41,011 bases of DNA from Sulfitobacter sp. (lineage in GTDB: Bacteria; Pseudomonadota; Alphaproteobacteria; Rhodobacterales; Rhodobacteraceae), in assembly GCA_013002405.1 (NCBI GenBank), contig JABDKA010000173.1:1-41011 (forward strand), read 5' to 3'. Position numbers and translations under genes: made by a program. The notes beneath the pieces were generated by a model that was not told where the DNA came from, ran no database searches, and was given only the letters and a program-made list of their open reading frames with translations. The stretch's first letter is position 1. The number at the start of each line of letters is the position of its first letter. Shown here piece after piece: positions 1 through 7,275 of the stretch.

Positions 1-91
1 GCGTTGATGCTGGCCACGGCACCCGTCTCTGGCCAGCGAACGCACCGCTAACCCGCGGAATCACGGCAGAAATTACAACTAAATGGGGGAA

Positions 92-104
92 GCCTCACAG
101 AGGC
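92..104 (-). terminator. Weak hairpin downstream of tRNA-Ser
   Basis: On the minus strand a 5-bp stem GCCTC/GAGGC with a 3-nt loop starts about 10 nt after the tRNA 3' end and is followed by a pyrimidine-rich stretch (TTCCCCCATTT). It could end the tRNA transcript, but the stem is short and the tail is not a clean T run. Nothing else in the first 113 bases can be supported. Confidence 0.3.
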
Positions 105-113
105 AGGGGTCGG

Positions 114-203
114 TGGCGGAGCGACAGGGATTCGAACCCTGGAGACGGTCTCCCGCCTACACACTTTCCAGGCGTGCGCCTTCGACCACTCGGCCACCGC
201 TCC
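114..203 (-). tRNA. tRNA-Ser(GGA)
   Basis: The minus strand folds as a 90-nt class II tRNA. The acceptor stem is GGAGCGG paired with TCGCTCC, followed by discriminator G and a genome-encoded CCA (the 3' end is at 114). The anticodon loop CTGGAAA gives anticodon GGA, which reads UCC and UCU serine codons. A long variable arm (GGCGGGAGACCGTC region) and the T arm CAGGG-TTCGAAT-CCCTG are present, as expected for a serine tRNA. It lies 67 nt downstream of alaX on the same strand, but tRNA genes usually have their own promoter and I see no evidence of co-transcription. Confidence 0.97.
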
Positions 204-270
204 GTTGGCCGCGGTGTAGCGTGGGGACGTGCGGACTTGCAAGAGGGAAATTGGCGGTATCTGTCCCGGT

Positions 271-990
271 TTAGCTGTCCAGGTGGACGTAAATGCGGCG
301 GTTCATCCGGCCCTTCTTTTCGACCTTTCCGATCCGCAGCGCACCGATCTCTCCGGTGCGTGCGACATGGGTGCCGCCGCAGGGCTGCAGATCGATCTCG
401 GCGCCTTCTTCACCAATCCGGATCAGGCGGATGTCGCCCGCCCCTTTCGGCGGTTGTACGGCCATTGTCTTGACCAGCTGCGGATTGGCGGCCAGTTCCT
501 GGGATGTGATCCAGCTCTCGCTCACGCGGGCGTCGAGGGCGCCGAATTCGTTCAGCTGCTCTTCGATTGCGCCCTTGTCCTGGGGGGCGTCGGGCATATC
601 AAAGTCCAGACGGCCGTGGGCGGCGGAGATCTGTCCGCCCGTAACGCCGAAGGGCACCGCGACAGAGAGCAGATGCAGCGCCGTGTGGACCCGCATGTGA
701 CCATAGCGGCGGTCCCAGTCGAGTTCCTGGGTGACATGGGCGCCAGCGGGTGGCAGGGCACTGGCCTCGGACGGGACCAGCACGATATCCTCCCCTTCCC
801 CCTTGATGGCCGCGGCAATCGGCAGACGCTTACCGTCCCAGGCGATCCAGCCGGAATCGCCGGGCTGGCCGCCCCCGGTAGGATAAAACACGGTCCGGTC
901 CAGAACGATGCCCCCTTCCGCCGTCAGATGCGATACTCTGGCAGGTGCCTCGCGCAGGTAGGGATCCTCGCGGTAAAGCATTTCGGTCAT
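271..990 (-). CDS. alaX: AlaX-type alanyl-tRNA trans-editing protein
   Basis: A 239-residue free-standing homologue of the alanyl-tRNA synthetase editing domain. The family hydrolyses mischarged Ser-tRNA(Ala) or Gly-tRNA(Ala) in the cytoplasm. Visible hallmarks are GGGQPGD at 39-45, the zinc motif HTALH with His102 and His106, and CGGTH with Cys204 and His208, so the metal site looks complete. The ATG overlaps the stop of the upstream channel gene as ATGA, and an AAGGA-like site lies before it, so the start is firm and translation is probably coupled. It is the last gene of a minus-strand run and is followed by tRNA-Ser. Pairing an editor of serine mischarging with a serine tRNA gene is probably coincidence. 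The family assignment is secure; which mischarged tRNA it clears is inferred. Confidence 0.93.
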   Translation of the reverse strand: MTEMLYREDPYLREAPARVSHLTAEGGIVLDRTVFYPTGGGQPGDSGWIAWDGKRLPIAAAIKGEGEDIVLVPSEASALPPAGAHVTQELDWDRRYGHMRVHTALHLLSVAVPFGVTGGQISAAHGRLDFDMPDAPQDKGAIEEQLNEFGALDARVSESWITSQELAANPQLVKTMAVQPPKGAGDIRLIRIGEEGAEIDLQPCGGTHVARTGEIGALRIGKVEKKGRMNRRIYVHLDS

Positions 991-3347
991 GCCTTTGGGT
1001 CCTTGTCTTCGGTCTTGTCGGTCTCAGCGCTTTCCGGGCGCAGGGCTTCTGGGTTGCGCAGCCAGATGTCGCGCTGCGCGAAAGGTATTTCAATATCTTC
1101 TTCAGTGAAGCGTTCAGCGATGGCGTGGTTGATGTTGCTTTTTATGGCCATCTTCCAGTTCACGTCCCGCAGGAAACAGCGGATCTCAAACTCAAGTGAA
1201 TCCGCACCGAAGTTCAGAAAGAGGACGGTTGGGGCGGGTTGCGACAGAACCATCGGTTGGGCCTCGGCCACCTCACGAAGGATCTGCTCAACCTTTTTCG
1301 TATCGGTGCCATAGGCCACCCCGACCGGCACGATGAGACGGCCGAGGGTGTTGCCCCGCGTGTAGTTGGTAACCGTCCCGCTGACCAGGTCGGCGTTGGG
1401 AACGATCACGTCCGTCTTGTCAAAGGTCTCGATCCGGGTCGATCGGACGGAGATATCGCGCACATAGCCCATCTGACCGCCCACCTCGATCCAGTCCCCT
1501 TCTGAAATGGGCCGTTCGATCAGCAGGATGATGCCCGAGACGAAGTTGCTGACGATATTCTGCAGACCAAAGCCGATGCCGACCGACAGGGCACCGGCGA
1601 CAATCGCCAGGTTGCTCAGATCGATGCCGGCCCCTGTGATCGCGGCAAGTGCGGCAAGGAAGATACCGACGTAGCCAAGCCCCGAGACGACCGCATTCTG
1701 CCCGCCGATATCCATCCGTGTCTTGGGCAGAACATTCGTGCGCAGGGCCGACTGCAACAGCCGGGTCAGGACGTAGCCAATGACGAAGATGACGGCGAAG
1801 GCCAGGAAGTCCGTCGGGGAAATCCGGGTTTCGCCGATGGCAAAGCCGCGGCTGAAGGCGGCCCAAAGCTCCGTCAGGTCGGTGACACGGGCGCCCCAGA
1901 TCAGCGCCAGCGCCGGTGCGACCATCAGCAGAAGGATCAACCCGAAGAGGACGGGCATCAGCGCCTCGCGCGCCTCCGCCCCCTGCCCCGTCATGGCGCC
2001 ATAGACATCCGCTGTGAACCGCTGGACTGCCATCACCAGACCCAGGATCACGAGTGTCTGGATATAGGGGGGCAAGAGCGCCTCAGCGGCATTGTAGTAA
2101 CCCGCGGCCAGCAGCAGCGGCGAAACGCAGGCCACTGCAATTGCTCCAAGCCCCAAAGCACGAACAACCCGGCTGAGGGTTGTGGCCCGCACTTCGCCCA
2201 GCGTCGCGTCATCGGTGACCGGATCAGTGTAACCACGCAGGATTCCGCCGATGCGGAAGAGCGCGATGCAGGAGACCAGGAAGAAGGGAAAGACCAGCAC
2301 CGGCTCCGATGCCTCTGCGGGGTAGCCTGCGTCGAGGACAAGTGTGATCAGCTCAGAAAGAACGATCATGATGGTTATCGTGGATACGTAGAAGCGGGCC
2401 GCACTGCGGCGCTCCTGCGGAAGCTGGATCAGCGCCTCGTCATCGTCCCGTGAAAAAACCCGTTCGGATACCCAGCGCACGCCCAGCATGATGCCGCCCA
2501 GAAATGCGAGCGTGAGAATGATCTCATTTCCCTTGGATCCGAACTGATCGGTCGAGGTCACCGCGAGAGCGAGGAGGATCAGACCGGCAAAGGGCAGGAT
2601 GATCCGCAGAAGGGAGACAAGGAACCGCCAGATGCCAAAACCGCGTGCGCCGAGGCTCTGAAGCCGCTTCACGATCCGTCCCGACCAGCGCCGCCCCCTG
2701 AAGATCAGGACCAGACCAAGCCCCCCCAGGCCGATGACAAGTGGCAACGTCTCGCGCATCTCTTCCCATGTGTCGATGTCGCCCGAGGCCGGTTTGTCGA
2801 GCCACAGGATCCCGGCCGATTGAAGCAAGTCCGTTACGGCATCTTTCCAATAGACCGGGTTGAGGGGTGTCGGCGTGACCAGGAGAAGCCGGTCCGTCTG
2901 ACGATCTCTCAGGATCTGGTCGATCTGCTGTATCAGGGCGTCGGCACGCACAAATTCGGCCTCCGCCCTTTGCACCGGCACCAGAAGCGCGTTGAGTTGT
3001 TGAGTCAGCTCCTCCCGCTTGGCCGCGACATCGTTCGCCTCGGGGGTCGCGTTTTCACCATCGGGAGGCGGCCCGAGGGCGGCGATCTGTTCCCGCAGGG
3101 TGGCGATACGGTTGGCGTTCGTTCCCCGGGCTGCTTCGAACTCCGCCCGGAAATCGGCAACGGCGGCGCGCAGGGCTTCGAATACCTGCTCGCTGCCCTG
3201 TTCCAGATCGACAGCCGCCTCTGCACGACTGGCCAGTGTTTTCCAGCGTTCCAGATCCGCGCTCAGACCCTCCTGCGCGGCAAGAGGGGAGACAGCGAGC
3301 CAAAGGGCGCAGAAAAGCGCGGCCCATATGCGCCCCAAAGCCTGCAT
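987..3347 (-). CDS. Large MscS-family mechanosensitive channel (DUF3772 type)
   Basis: A 786-residue inner-membrane protein. Residues 1-24 form a signal peptide ending in LAA. Residues 25-150 are a charged periplasmic region rich in predicted helix and coiled coil, matching the DUF3772 part of large alphaproteobacterial MscS proteins. Many hydrophobic segments follow from about 190 to 600. The MscS core begins near residue 585 with a glycine- and alanine-rich pore helix (GALSVGIGFG), then the beta domain (ERPISEGDWIEV) and the cytoplasmic cage, ending in a charged tail. The family opens under membrane tension and releases solutes on hypo-osmotic shock; paralogues of this size may do other jobs. 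Its ATG overlaps the cysK stop as TGATG and its stop overlaps alaX as ATGA, so all three are very likely co-translated. Confidence 0.9.
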   Translation of the reverse strand: MQALGRIWAALFCALWLAVSPLAAQEGLSADLERWKTLASRAEAAVDLEQGSEQVFEALRAAVADFRAEFEAARGTNANRIATLREQIAALGPPPDGENATPEANDVAAKREELTQQLNALLVPVQRAEAEFVRADALIQQIDQILRDRQTDRLLLVTPTPLNPVYWKDAVTDLLQSAGILWLDKPASGDIDTWEEMRETLPLVIGLGGLGLVLIFRGRRWSGRIVKRLQSLGARGFGIWRFLVSLLRIILPFAGLILLALAVTSTDQFGSKGNEIILTLAFLGGIMLGVRWVSERVFSRDDDEALIQLPQERRSAARFYVSTITIMIVLSELITLVLDAGYPAEASEPVLVFPFFLVSCIALFRIGGILRGYTDPVTDDATLGEVRATTLSRVVRALGLGAIAVACVSPLLLAAGYYNAAEALLPPYIQTLVILGLVMAVQRFTADVYGAMTGQGAEAREALMPVLFGLILLLMVAPALALIWGARVTDLTELWAAFSRGFAIGETRISPTDFLAFAVIFVIGYVLTRLLQSALRTNVLPKTRMDIGGQNAVVSGLGYVGIFLAALAAITGAGIDLSNLAIVAGALSVGIGFGLQNIVSNFVSGIILLIERPISEGDWIEVGGQMGYVRDISVRSTRIETFDKTDVIVPNADLVSGTVTNYTRGNTLGRLIVPVGVAYGTDTKKVEQILREVAEAQPMVLSQPAPTVLFLNFGADSLEFEIRCFLRDVNWKMAIKSNINHAIAERFTEEDIEIPFAQRDIWLRNPEALRPESAETDKTEDKDPKA

Positions 3348-4381
3348 CAGACGTCTTCGAAGACAGTCGGGATGTCCTGCGGTGACGCGTCCAGCCAGCC
3401 CGGCACGGGGAGTTCCTTTTCCCGCAGGAAGTCGGGATTGAAGAGTTTTGACTGATAGCGCGTACCGAAATCACACAGGATCGTCACGATGGTGTGGCCC
3501 GGCCCCAGATCGCGGGCCAGCCGCATGGCACCGGCCACATTGATGCCGGAAGAGGCGCCAAGGCAGAGGCCCTCATGCTCCAGCAGGTCAAAGACGATCG
3601 GCAGGGCTTCCTTGTCAGAGATATTGTAACTGTAGTCGGGCCTGAAGCCCTCGAGATTCTTGGTGATGCGCACCTGCCCGATGCCCTCCGCGATGGAGCC
3701 TCCCTCCATGGCCAGTTCCCCTGTGGTGTAGTAGCTGTACAGCGCTGCGCCGTCCGGATCGGCAAGACCGATTTTCACACCCTTGGGCTGCAGCGCCATG
3801 GCAACACCGGCGAGTGTCCCACCCGAGCCCACAGCACAGCAAAAGCCATCGACCTTGCCACCCGTCTGCTCCCAGATCTCGGGGCCGGTTGTCTCAATGT
3901 GGGCCTGACGGTTGGCCACGTTGTCGAACTGGTTGGCCCAGATCACGCCCTCGTTAGTGGTGCGCGCCAGCTCCTTGGCGAGCCGTTCCGAATAGCGGAC
4001 AAAGTTGTTGGGGTTCCGATAGGGGGCGGCGGGCACCTGAACCAGTTCCGCCCCGGCAAGACGCAGCATGTCCTTCTTTTCCTGGCTCTGGGTTTCAGGG
4101 ATGACAATGACCGTCTTGAAGCCCATGGAGGCACCGACCAGCGCCAGACCGATCCCGGTATTGCCGGCGGTTCCTTCCACGATGGTGCCGCCGGGCTTGA
4201 GTTCCCCCTTGGCAATCGCGTCGCGGATAATGAAAAGCGCCGCACGGTCCTTGACCGATTGGCCGGGGTTCATGAACTCCGCCTTGCCAAGGATTTCGCA
4301 GCCCGTTTCCTGACTTGCCTGGCGCAACCGGATGAGCGGTGTGTTTCCAACGGCTTCCGCCAGTTCCGACGCGACTTGCAT
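3347..4381 (-). CDS. cysK: Cysteine synthase family protein (O-acetylserine sulfhydrylase)
   Basis: A 344-residue fold-type II PLP enzyme that should make cysteine from O-acetylserine and sulfide. The Schiff-base lysine is Lys44 in GQSVKDRA. The substrate loop is TAGNTG at 71-76 and the phosphate-binding loop is GSGGT at 185-189. Canonical bacterial CysK and CysM have TSGNTG, so the serine-to-alanine change marks a distinct subgroup that also occurs in some eukaryotic cysteine synthases. The C-terminal extension makes it longer than the usual 310-320 residues. It follows trgB by 21 nt and overlaps the channel gene. In Rhodobacter sphaeroides cysK lies beside trgAB and contributes to high-level tellurite resistance, which supports the same role here. 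Confidence 0.88.
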   Translation of the reverse strand: MQVASELAEAVGNTPLIRLRQASQETGCEILGKAEFMNPGQSVKDRAALFIIRDAIAKGELKPGGTIVEGTAGNTGIGLALVGASMGFKTVIVIPETQSQEKKDMLRLAGAELVQVPAAPYRNPNNFVRYSERLAKELARTTNEGVIWANQFDNVANRQAHIETTGPEIWEQTGGKVDGFCCAVGSGGTLAGVAMALQPKGVKIGLADPDGAALYSYYTTGELAMEGGSIAEGIGQVRITKNLEGFRPDYSYNISDKEALPIVFDLLEHEGLCLGASSGINVAGAMRLARDLGPGHTIVTILCDFGTRYQSKLFNPDFLREKELPVPGWLDASPQDIPTVFEDV

Positions 4382-4402
4382 GAGGGGGTCTCCGAGTTGG
4401 GT

Positions 4403-5557
4403 TTACCCTGATGTAGCGCCCGCTCCCCCCGACCTCAAGCGGTCCCTGTGGCGCGCAAGCCAGTTTACTGCCAGCACCAGTGGGGCATTGCCGAAGGAGA
4501 ACCGATCCGCCATGGCAATGAGGTCCTCGAAGGGCAGCAGATGGCTTCGGATGTCCTCGTGCTCGGTCTCCACTCCACCGGTGCCGGTGATGTCATCTGG
4601 CAAATCAGCGATGCCGAGGTAGATATAGAAGAACTCTGTCGCGTTGCCGGGAGAGGCGTAGACTTCGGCGATGGTCTCGAGCTGGCTGATCTCAAGCCCC
4701 GCCTCCTCCATGGCTTCACGCCGGGCGGTGGTTTCGGGGTCTTCGCCGGGGTCGATGTTGCCGGCAATGGGCTCCAGCATCCAGACCCCTTTGTCGCCGC
4801 GCGCCAGGGGCCCCATCCGCACCTGTTCGATCAGCAGGACTCGATCCCGCACCGGATCGTAGGGTAGCAGGATCGCCGCATCCGACCCGATGAAGATGGC
4901 CCGTTCGACCCTTTCCGACATAGACCCGTCGAACCGCTCGAAACGCAGCGCCAGCTCATCCAGCGCGTAAAACCTGGCGTAGACCCTGTTACGGCGGTCA
5001 ATATCAATCCTGCCCTGGGTCGTGCCCTCCCCATGCCTTGCCGTCTCCGCGTTGACCCGTGCCGTCGCCCGCGCGCGGATGCGAGAGAAGATCTGCGCGA
5101 CCTCCTCGCGGCTGCGTCGGCCCATGAGGCTCATGACTTCCCAGGCGGCATGACAGCTGAGGGCACCCCAGTCCCTTGCCCAGCGATCAAGGTCCCAGGG
5201 GCCATCGGGTGTCCAGAGGCCGGGCTTCGGTACGTAGACCTCCGTCTGCTGGCCATCGCTGAGCGGCGCAAGGACCAGATCGAAGGCAAACCCACCCTCG
5301 TAGAAATCGAGCCGCGCGATATCCGCGTCGCTCAGCCCGCGCACCAGCAGGCCCCGCGCCTCGGCCCCCGCCTTTTCGGCGATCATCGGAAAGGGGCCTT
5401 CCGCGACACTTGAAACCTCAAATCCCGGCAGTGTCGCCTGGGCGAAATCCAGTGCATCGGTGTCCTTGCCAAGTACAATCTCAAGGAGGGGCATATGGCG
5501 CAGGGTGCCATAGAAAAACAGATTTCTCAAAGACTTACCGCCAACGTCGGTTTGCAT
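4403..5557 (-). CDS. trgB: TrgB-like gamma-glutamylcyclotransferase/Nudix two-domain protein
   Basis: A 384-residue fusion. Residues 10-130 resemble the gamma-glutamylcyclotransferase/AIG2 fold, with YGTL at 16-19 and the likely acid in DFYEG (Glu87). Residues 190-370 are a Nudix hydrolase of the ADP-ribose pyrophosphatase type. The Nudix box at 266-288 is complete (G-x5-E-x7-REAMEEAGL). The order trgA-trgB-cysK matches the tellurite-resistance locus described in Rhodobacter sphaeroides, where TrgB is a Nudix protein; the name rests on that context. Substrates are unknown: a glutathione breakdown product for the first domain and ADP-ribose or a related dinucleotide for the second are reasonable guesses. 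The ATG lies inside the trgA end (23-nt overlap). A TTG at codon 10 just after the trgA stop is an alternative start. Confidence 0.78.
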   Translation of the reverse strand: MQTDVGGKSLRNLFFYGTLRHMPLLEIVLGKDTDALDFAQATLPGFEVSSVAEGPFPMIAEKAGAEARGLLVRGLSDADIARLDFYEGGFAFDLVLAPLSDGQQTEVYVPKPGLWTPDGPWDLDRWARDWGALSCHAAWEVMSLMGRRSREEVAQIFSRIRARATARVNAETARHGEGTTQGRIDIDRRNRVYARFYALDELALRFERFDGSMSERVERAIFIGSDAAILLPYDPVRDRVLLIEQVRMGPLARGDKGVWMLEPIAGNIDPGEDPETTARREAMEEAGLEISQLETIAEVYASPGNATEFFYIYLGIADLPDDITGTGGVETEHEDIRSHLLPFEDLIAMADRFSFGNAPLVLAVNWLARHRDRLRSGGAGATSG

Positions 5558-5975
5558 AATCGGTCAGCAGACCGCTGATGACCGCTGAGACGACGAAGAC
5601 AATCCCGATGGGCACCGTTGCGATGGTAAGTCCAAATTCCGCCCCGATCTTGAAGGCATCGGTGATCGCCTCAAGCGGGCCGTCATAGCGGTTTCGCATG
5701 GCCAGCCGCACCATTTCATTGGCGGCCTGCACACCGATGCCCCAAAGGAAAAGCACGAAGACACCCGTCAGACCGTTGTTGATAGCCGCCGTGGTGCCGC
5801 GCCCTGCCCGCCGTCCCATGACAAACCAGCCAACGGCGAGCCCGAGGATGATGTTCACCTGCACGAAATATCCGAAATCCGTGCTCTCCGGCATCAGCGG
5901 CTTGACCATTTCCGACACCACAAAACCCACGACAGCCAGGCAGAGAGCGGCCATCAATCGCGCGGCGGTGGGCAT
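5535..5975 (-). CDS. trgA: TrgA family membrane protein (tellurite resistance)
   Basis: A 146-residue inner-membrane protein with about four hydrophobic segments (near 5-22, 37-52, 68-84 and 112-136). The MxxEMVKPLMPE region, the GRRAGRG loop and the INNGLTG motif match the TrgA family as I know it from Rhodobacteraceae. TrgA contributes to tellurite resistance in Rhodobacter sphaeroides; its biochemical role is not established. A strong AAGGAG site sits before the ATG, and the gene begins 23 nt after cfa, so it is probably part of the same transcript. The end overlaps trgB. Confidence 0.82.
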   Translation of the reverse strand: MPTAARLMAALCLAVVGFVVSEMVKPLMPESTDFGYFVQVNIILGLAVGWFVMGRRAGRGTTAAINNGLTGVFVLFLWGIGVQAANEMVRLAMRNRYDGPLEAITDAFKIGAEFGLTIATVPIGIVFVVSAVISGLLTDYANRRWR

Positions 5976-5998
5976 CTGATCACTCCTTCACGGCAAGT

Positions 5999-7210
5999 CT
6001 ATCCCGGTCGCCGGATGGTAATCTGCGTCACGTCGCAATTTCCACTGTCAAATGTCGCAGCACAGGAAGTGAGGTAAAAATTCCACATCCGGCGGAAGCG
6101 GTCATCGAACCCCAGCGCCTTGATCTGATCCCAGTGTGCGTTGAAGGTCTCGTGCCACCGGCGCAGGGTGATGTCGTAGCTCTTGCCGAACTCGATCGAT
6201 TTCTCGGTGATCAGGCCCGCCTTCTCCACCTGCTCCCGCAGGACCTTGGGACTGGGCAGCATACCGCCGGGAAAGATGTACTTCTGAATGAAATCAACGC
6301 CGCGCTTATAGACGTCCCACCGGGCATGATCGACGGTGATGATCTGGAGCGTGGCGGACCGACCGGGCTTCAGCCGCTCCCGCACGGTATTGAAGTAGAT
6401 CGGCCAGTATTTCTCGCCTACGGCCTCGAACATCTCGATGCTGGCGATGCCGTCGTAGTGGCCCCGCTCATCACGATAGTCCTGCAGCTTGAACTCAACG
6501 CTGTCGGAAAGGCCCGCCTTTTCAATGCGATCACGCGCGTACTTAAACTGCTCTTCACTGATCGTCAGGCCCGTCACGCGCAGGCCTCGTTCCTTCGCGG
6601 CGTATTCCGCGAACCCACCCCAGCCGCAGCCGATTTCAAGCACGTGATCGCCAGGTTTGACGCCCATCTGGTCCACCATGCTCTTGTACTTGGCCGTCTG
6701 GGCCGCTTCCAACGACTGCTGCGCATCCTTCTCAAAAAGAGCCGAGGAATAGGTCATCGTGTCGTCCAGCCACAGACCGTAGAAGTCATTGCCCAGATCG
6801 TAATGGTAGCTGATGTTCTTGCGGGCCTGCGTCTTGGAGTTGCGCTGCAGCCAGAACCGAAGCTGTTCGAACCGGCGCACCAGACCCATCCCGGGAAAGC
6901 CGTCGTAGAGATTTTCGTTGCCGTGATGAACCAGATCCATAAAGGCCTGCAGGTCCGGTGTGGACCAGTCCCCATCCATATAGGCGTCGCAGAACCCCAG
7001 GTCCCCTTCCCGGATCAGGCGGGCAAAAAGGTCATTACTGTGCACATGGATCTCAGCCACGTACCCCGGTGCCTTGCCTTCCGCCCGGAAATGGCGCCCG
7101 TCAGGCAAGACGAAGTCCATACGCCCGTTGCGCAATTCCTGCGCCATGGAAAACACACGGGCGAAGTAGCGCGGCAGGCCTTTCTGGCCTTCGGTACTGG
7201 TCAGTATCAT
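5999..7210 (-). CDS. cfa: Cyclopropane-fatty-acyl-phospholipid synthase family methyltransferase
   Basis: A 403-residue SAM-dependent enzyme of the Cfa family. Such enzymes add a methylene bridge, or in some branches a methyl group, to unsaturated acyl chains of membrane phospholipids. An N-terminal lipid-binding region (about 1-120) is followed by the signature SYHYDLGNDFY at 134-144 and the SAM loop EIGCGWGG at 192-199. Conserved acidic and tyrosine motifs (IEMFEAVGEKYW) follow, and the length is close to the usual 380-420. It lies 65 nt downstream of phr. In Rhodobacter sphaeroides a photolyase and a cfa gene are adjacent members of the RpoE/ChrR singlet-oxygen response, and this pair looks like the same arrangement. 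A GGGGGGA stretch before the ATG serves as ribosome site. Confidence 0.88.
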   Translation of the reverse strand: MILTSTEGQKGLPRYFARVFSMAQELRNGRMDFVLPDGRHFRAEGKAPGYVAEIHVHSNDLFARLIREGDLGFCDAYMDGDWSTPDLQAFMDLVHHGNENLYDGFPGMGLVRRFEQLRFWLQRNSKTQARKNISYHYDLGNDFYGLWLDDTMTYSSALFEKDAQQSLEAAQTAKYKSMVDQMGVKPGDHVLEIGCGWGGFAEYAAKERGLRVTGLTISEEQFKYARDRIEKAGLSDSVEFKLQDYRDERGHYDGIASIEMFEAVGEKYWPIYFNTVRERLKPGRSATLQIITVDHARWDVYKRGVDFIQKYIFPGGMLPSPKVLREQVEKAGLITEKSIEFGKSYDITLRRWHETFNAHWDQIKALGFDDRFRRMWNFYLTSCAATFDSGNCDVTQITIRRPG

Positions 7211-7227
7211 TGGGTCCCCCCAGGACT

Positions 7228-7258
7228 TCTTTATCGTTTTAAGGACTTTACCCGATCA
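7228..7258 (-). promoter_or_regulatory. Possible RpoE-like promoter before cfa
   Basis: Upstream of cfa the minus strand carries TGATCG (7253-7258), then 19 nt, then TAAAGA (7228-7233), about 18 nt before the start codon. The singlet-oxygen RpoE consensus in Rhodobacter is close to TGATCC with a TAAGA-like -10. The match is imperfect in both boxes and the spacing is on the long side, so this is only a candidate. Confidence 0.25.
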
Positions 7259-7275
7259 ACCACGATGCACAATCG

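Noticed and set aside
1..51. Open frame from the left edge ending in TAA at 49-51
   Set aside because: Only 16 codons are visible with no family signal, so a gene end cannot be claimed.
229..1314. Long open frame on the plus strand opposite alaX
   Set aside because: It is a GC-rich antisense shadow of alaX and the channel gene, with no family motifs and no ribosome site.
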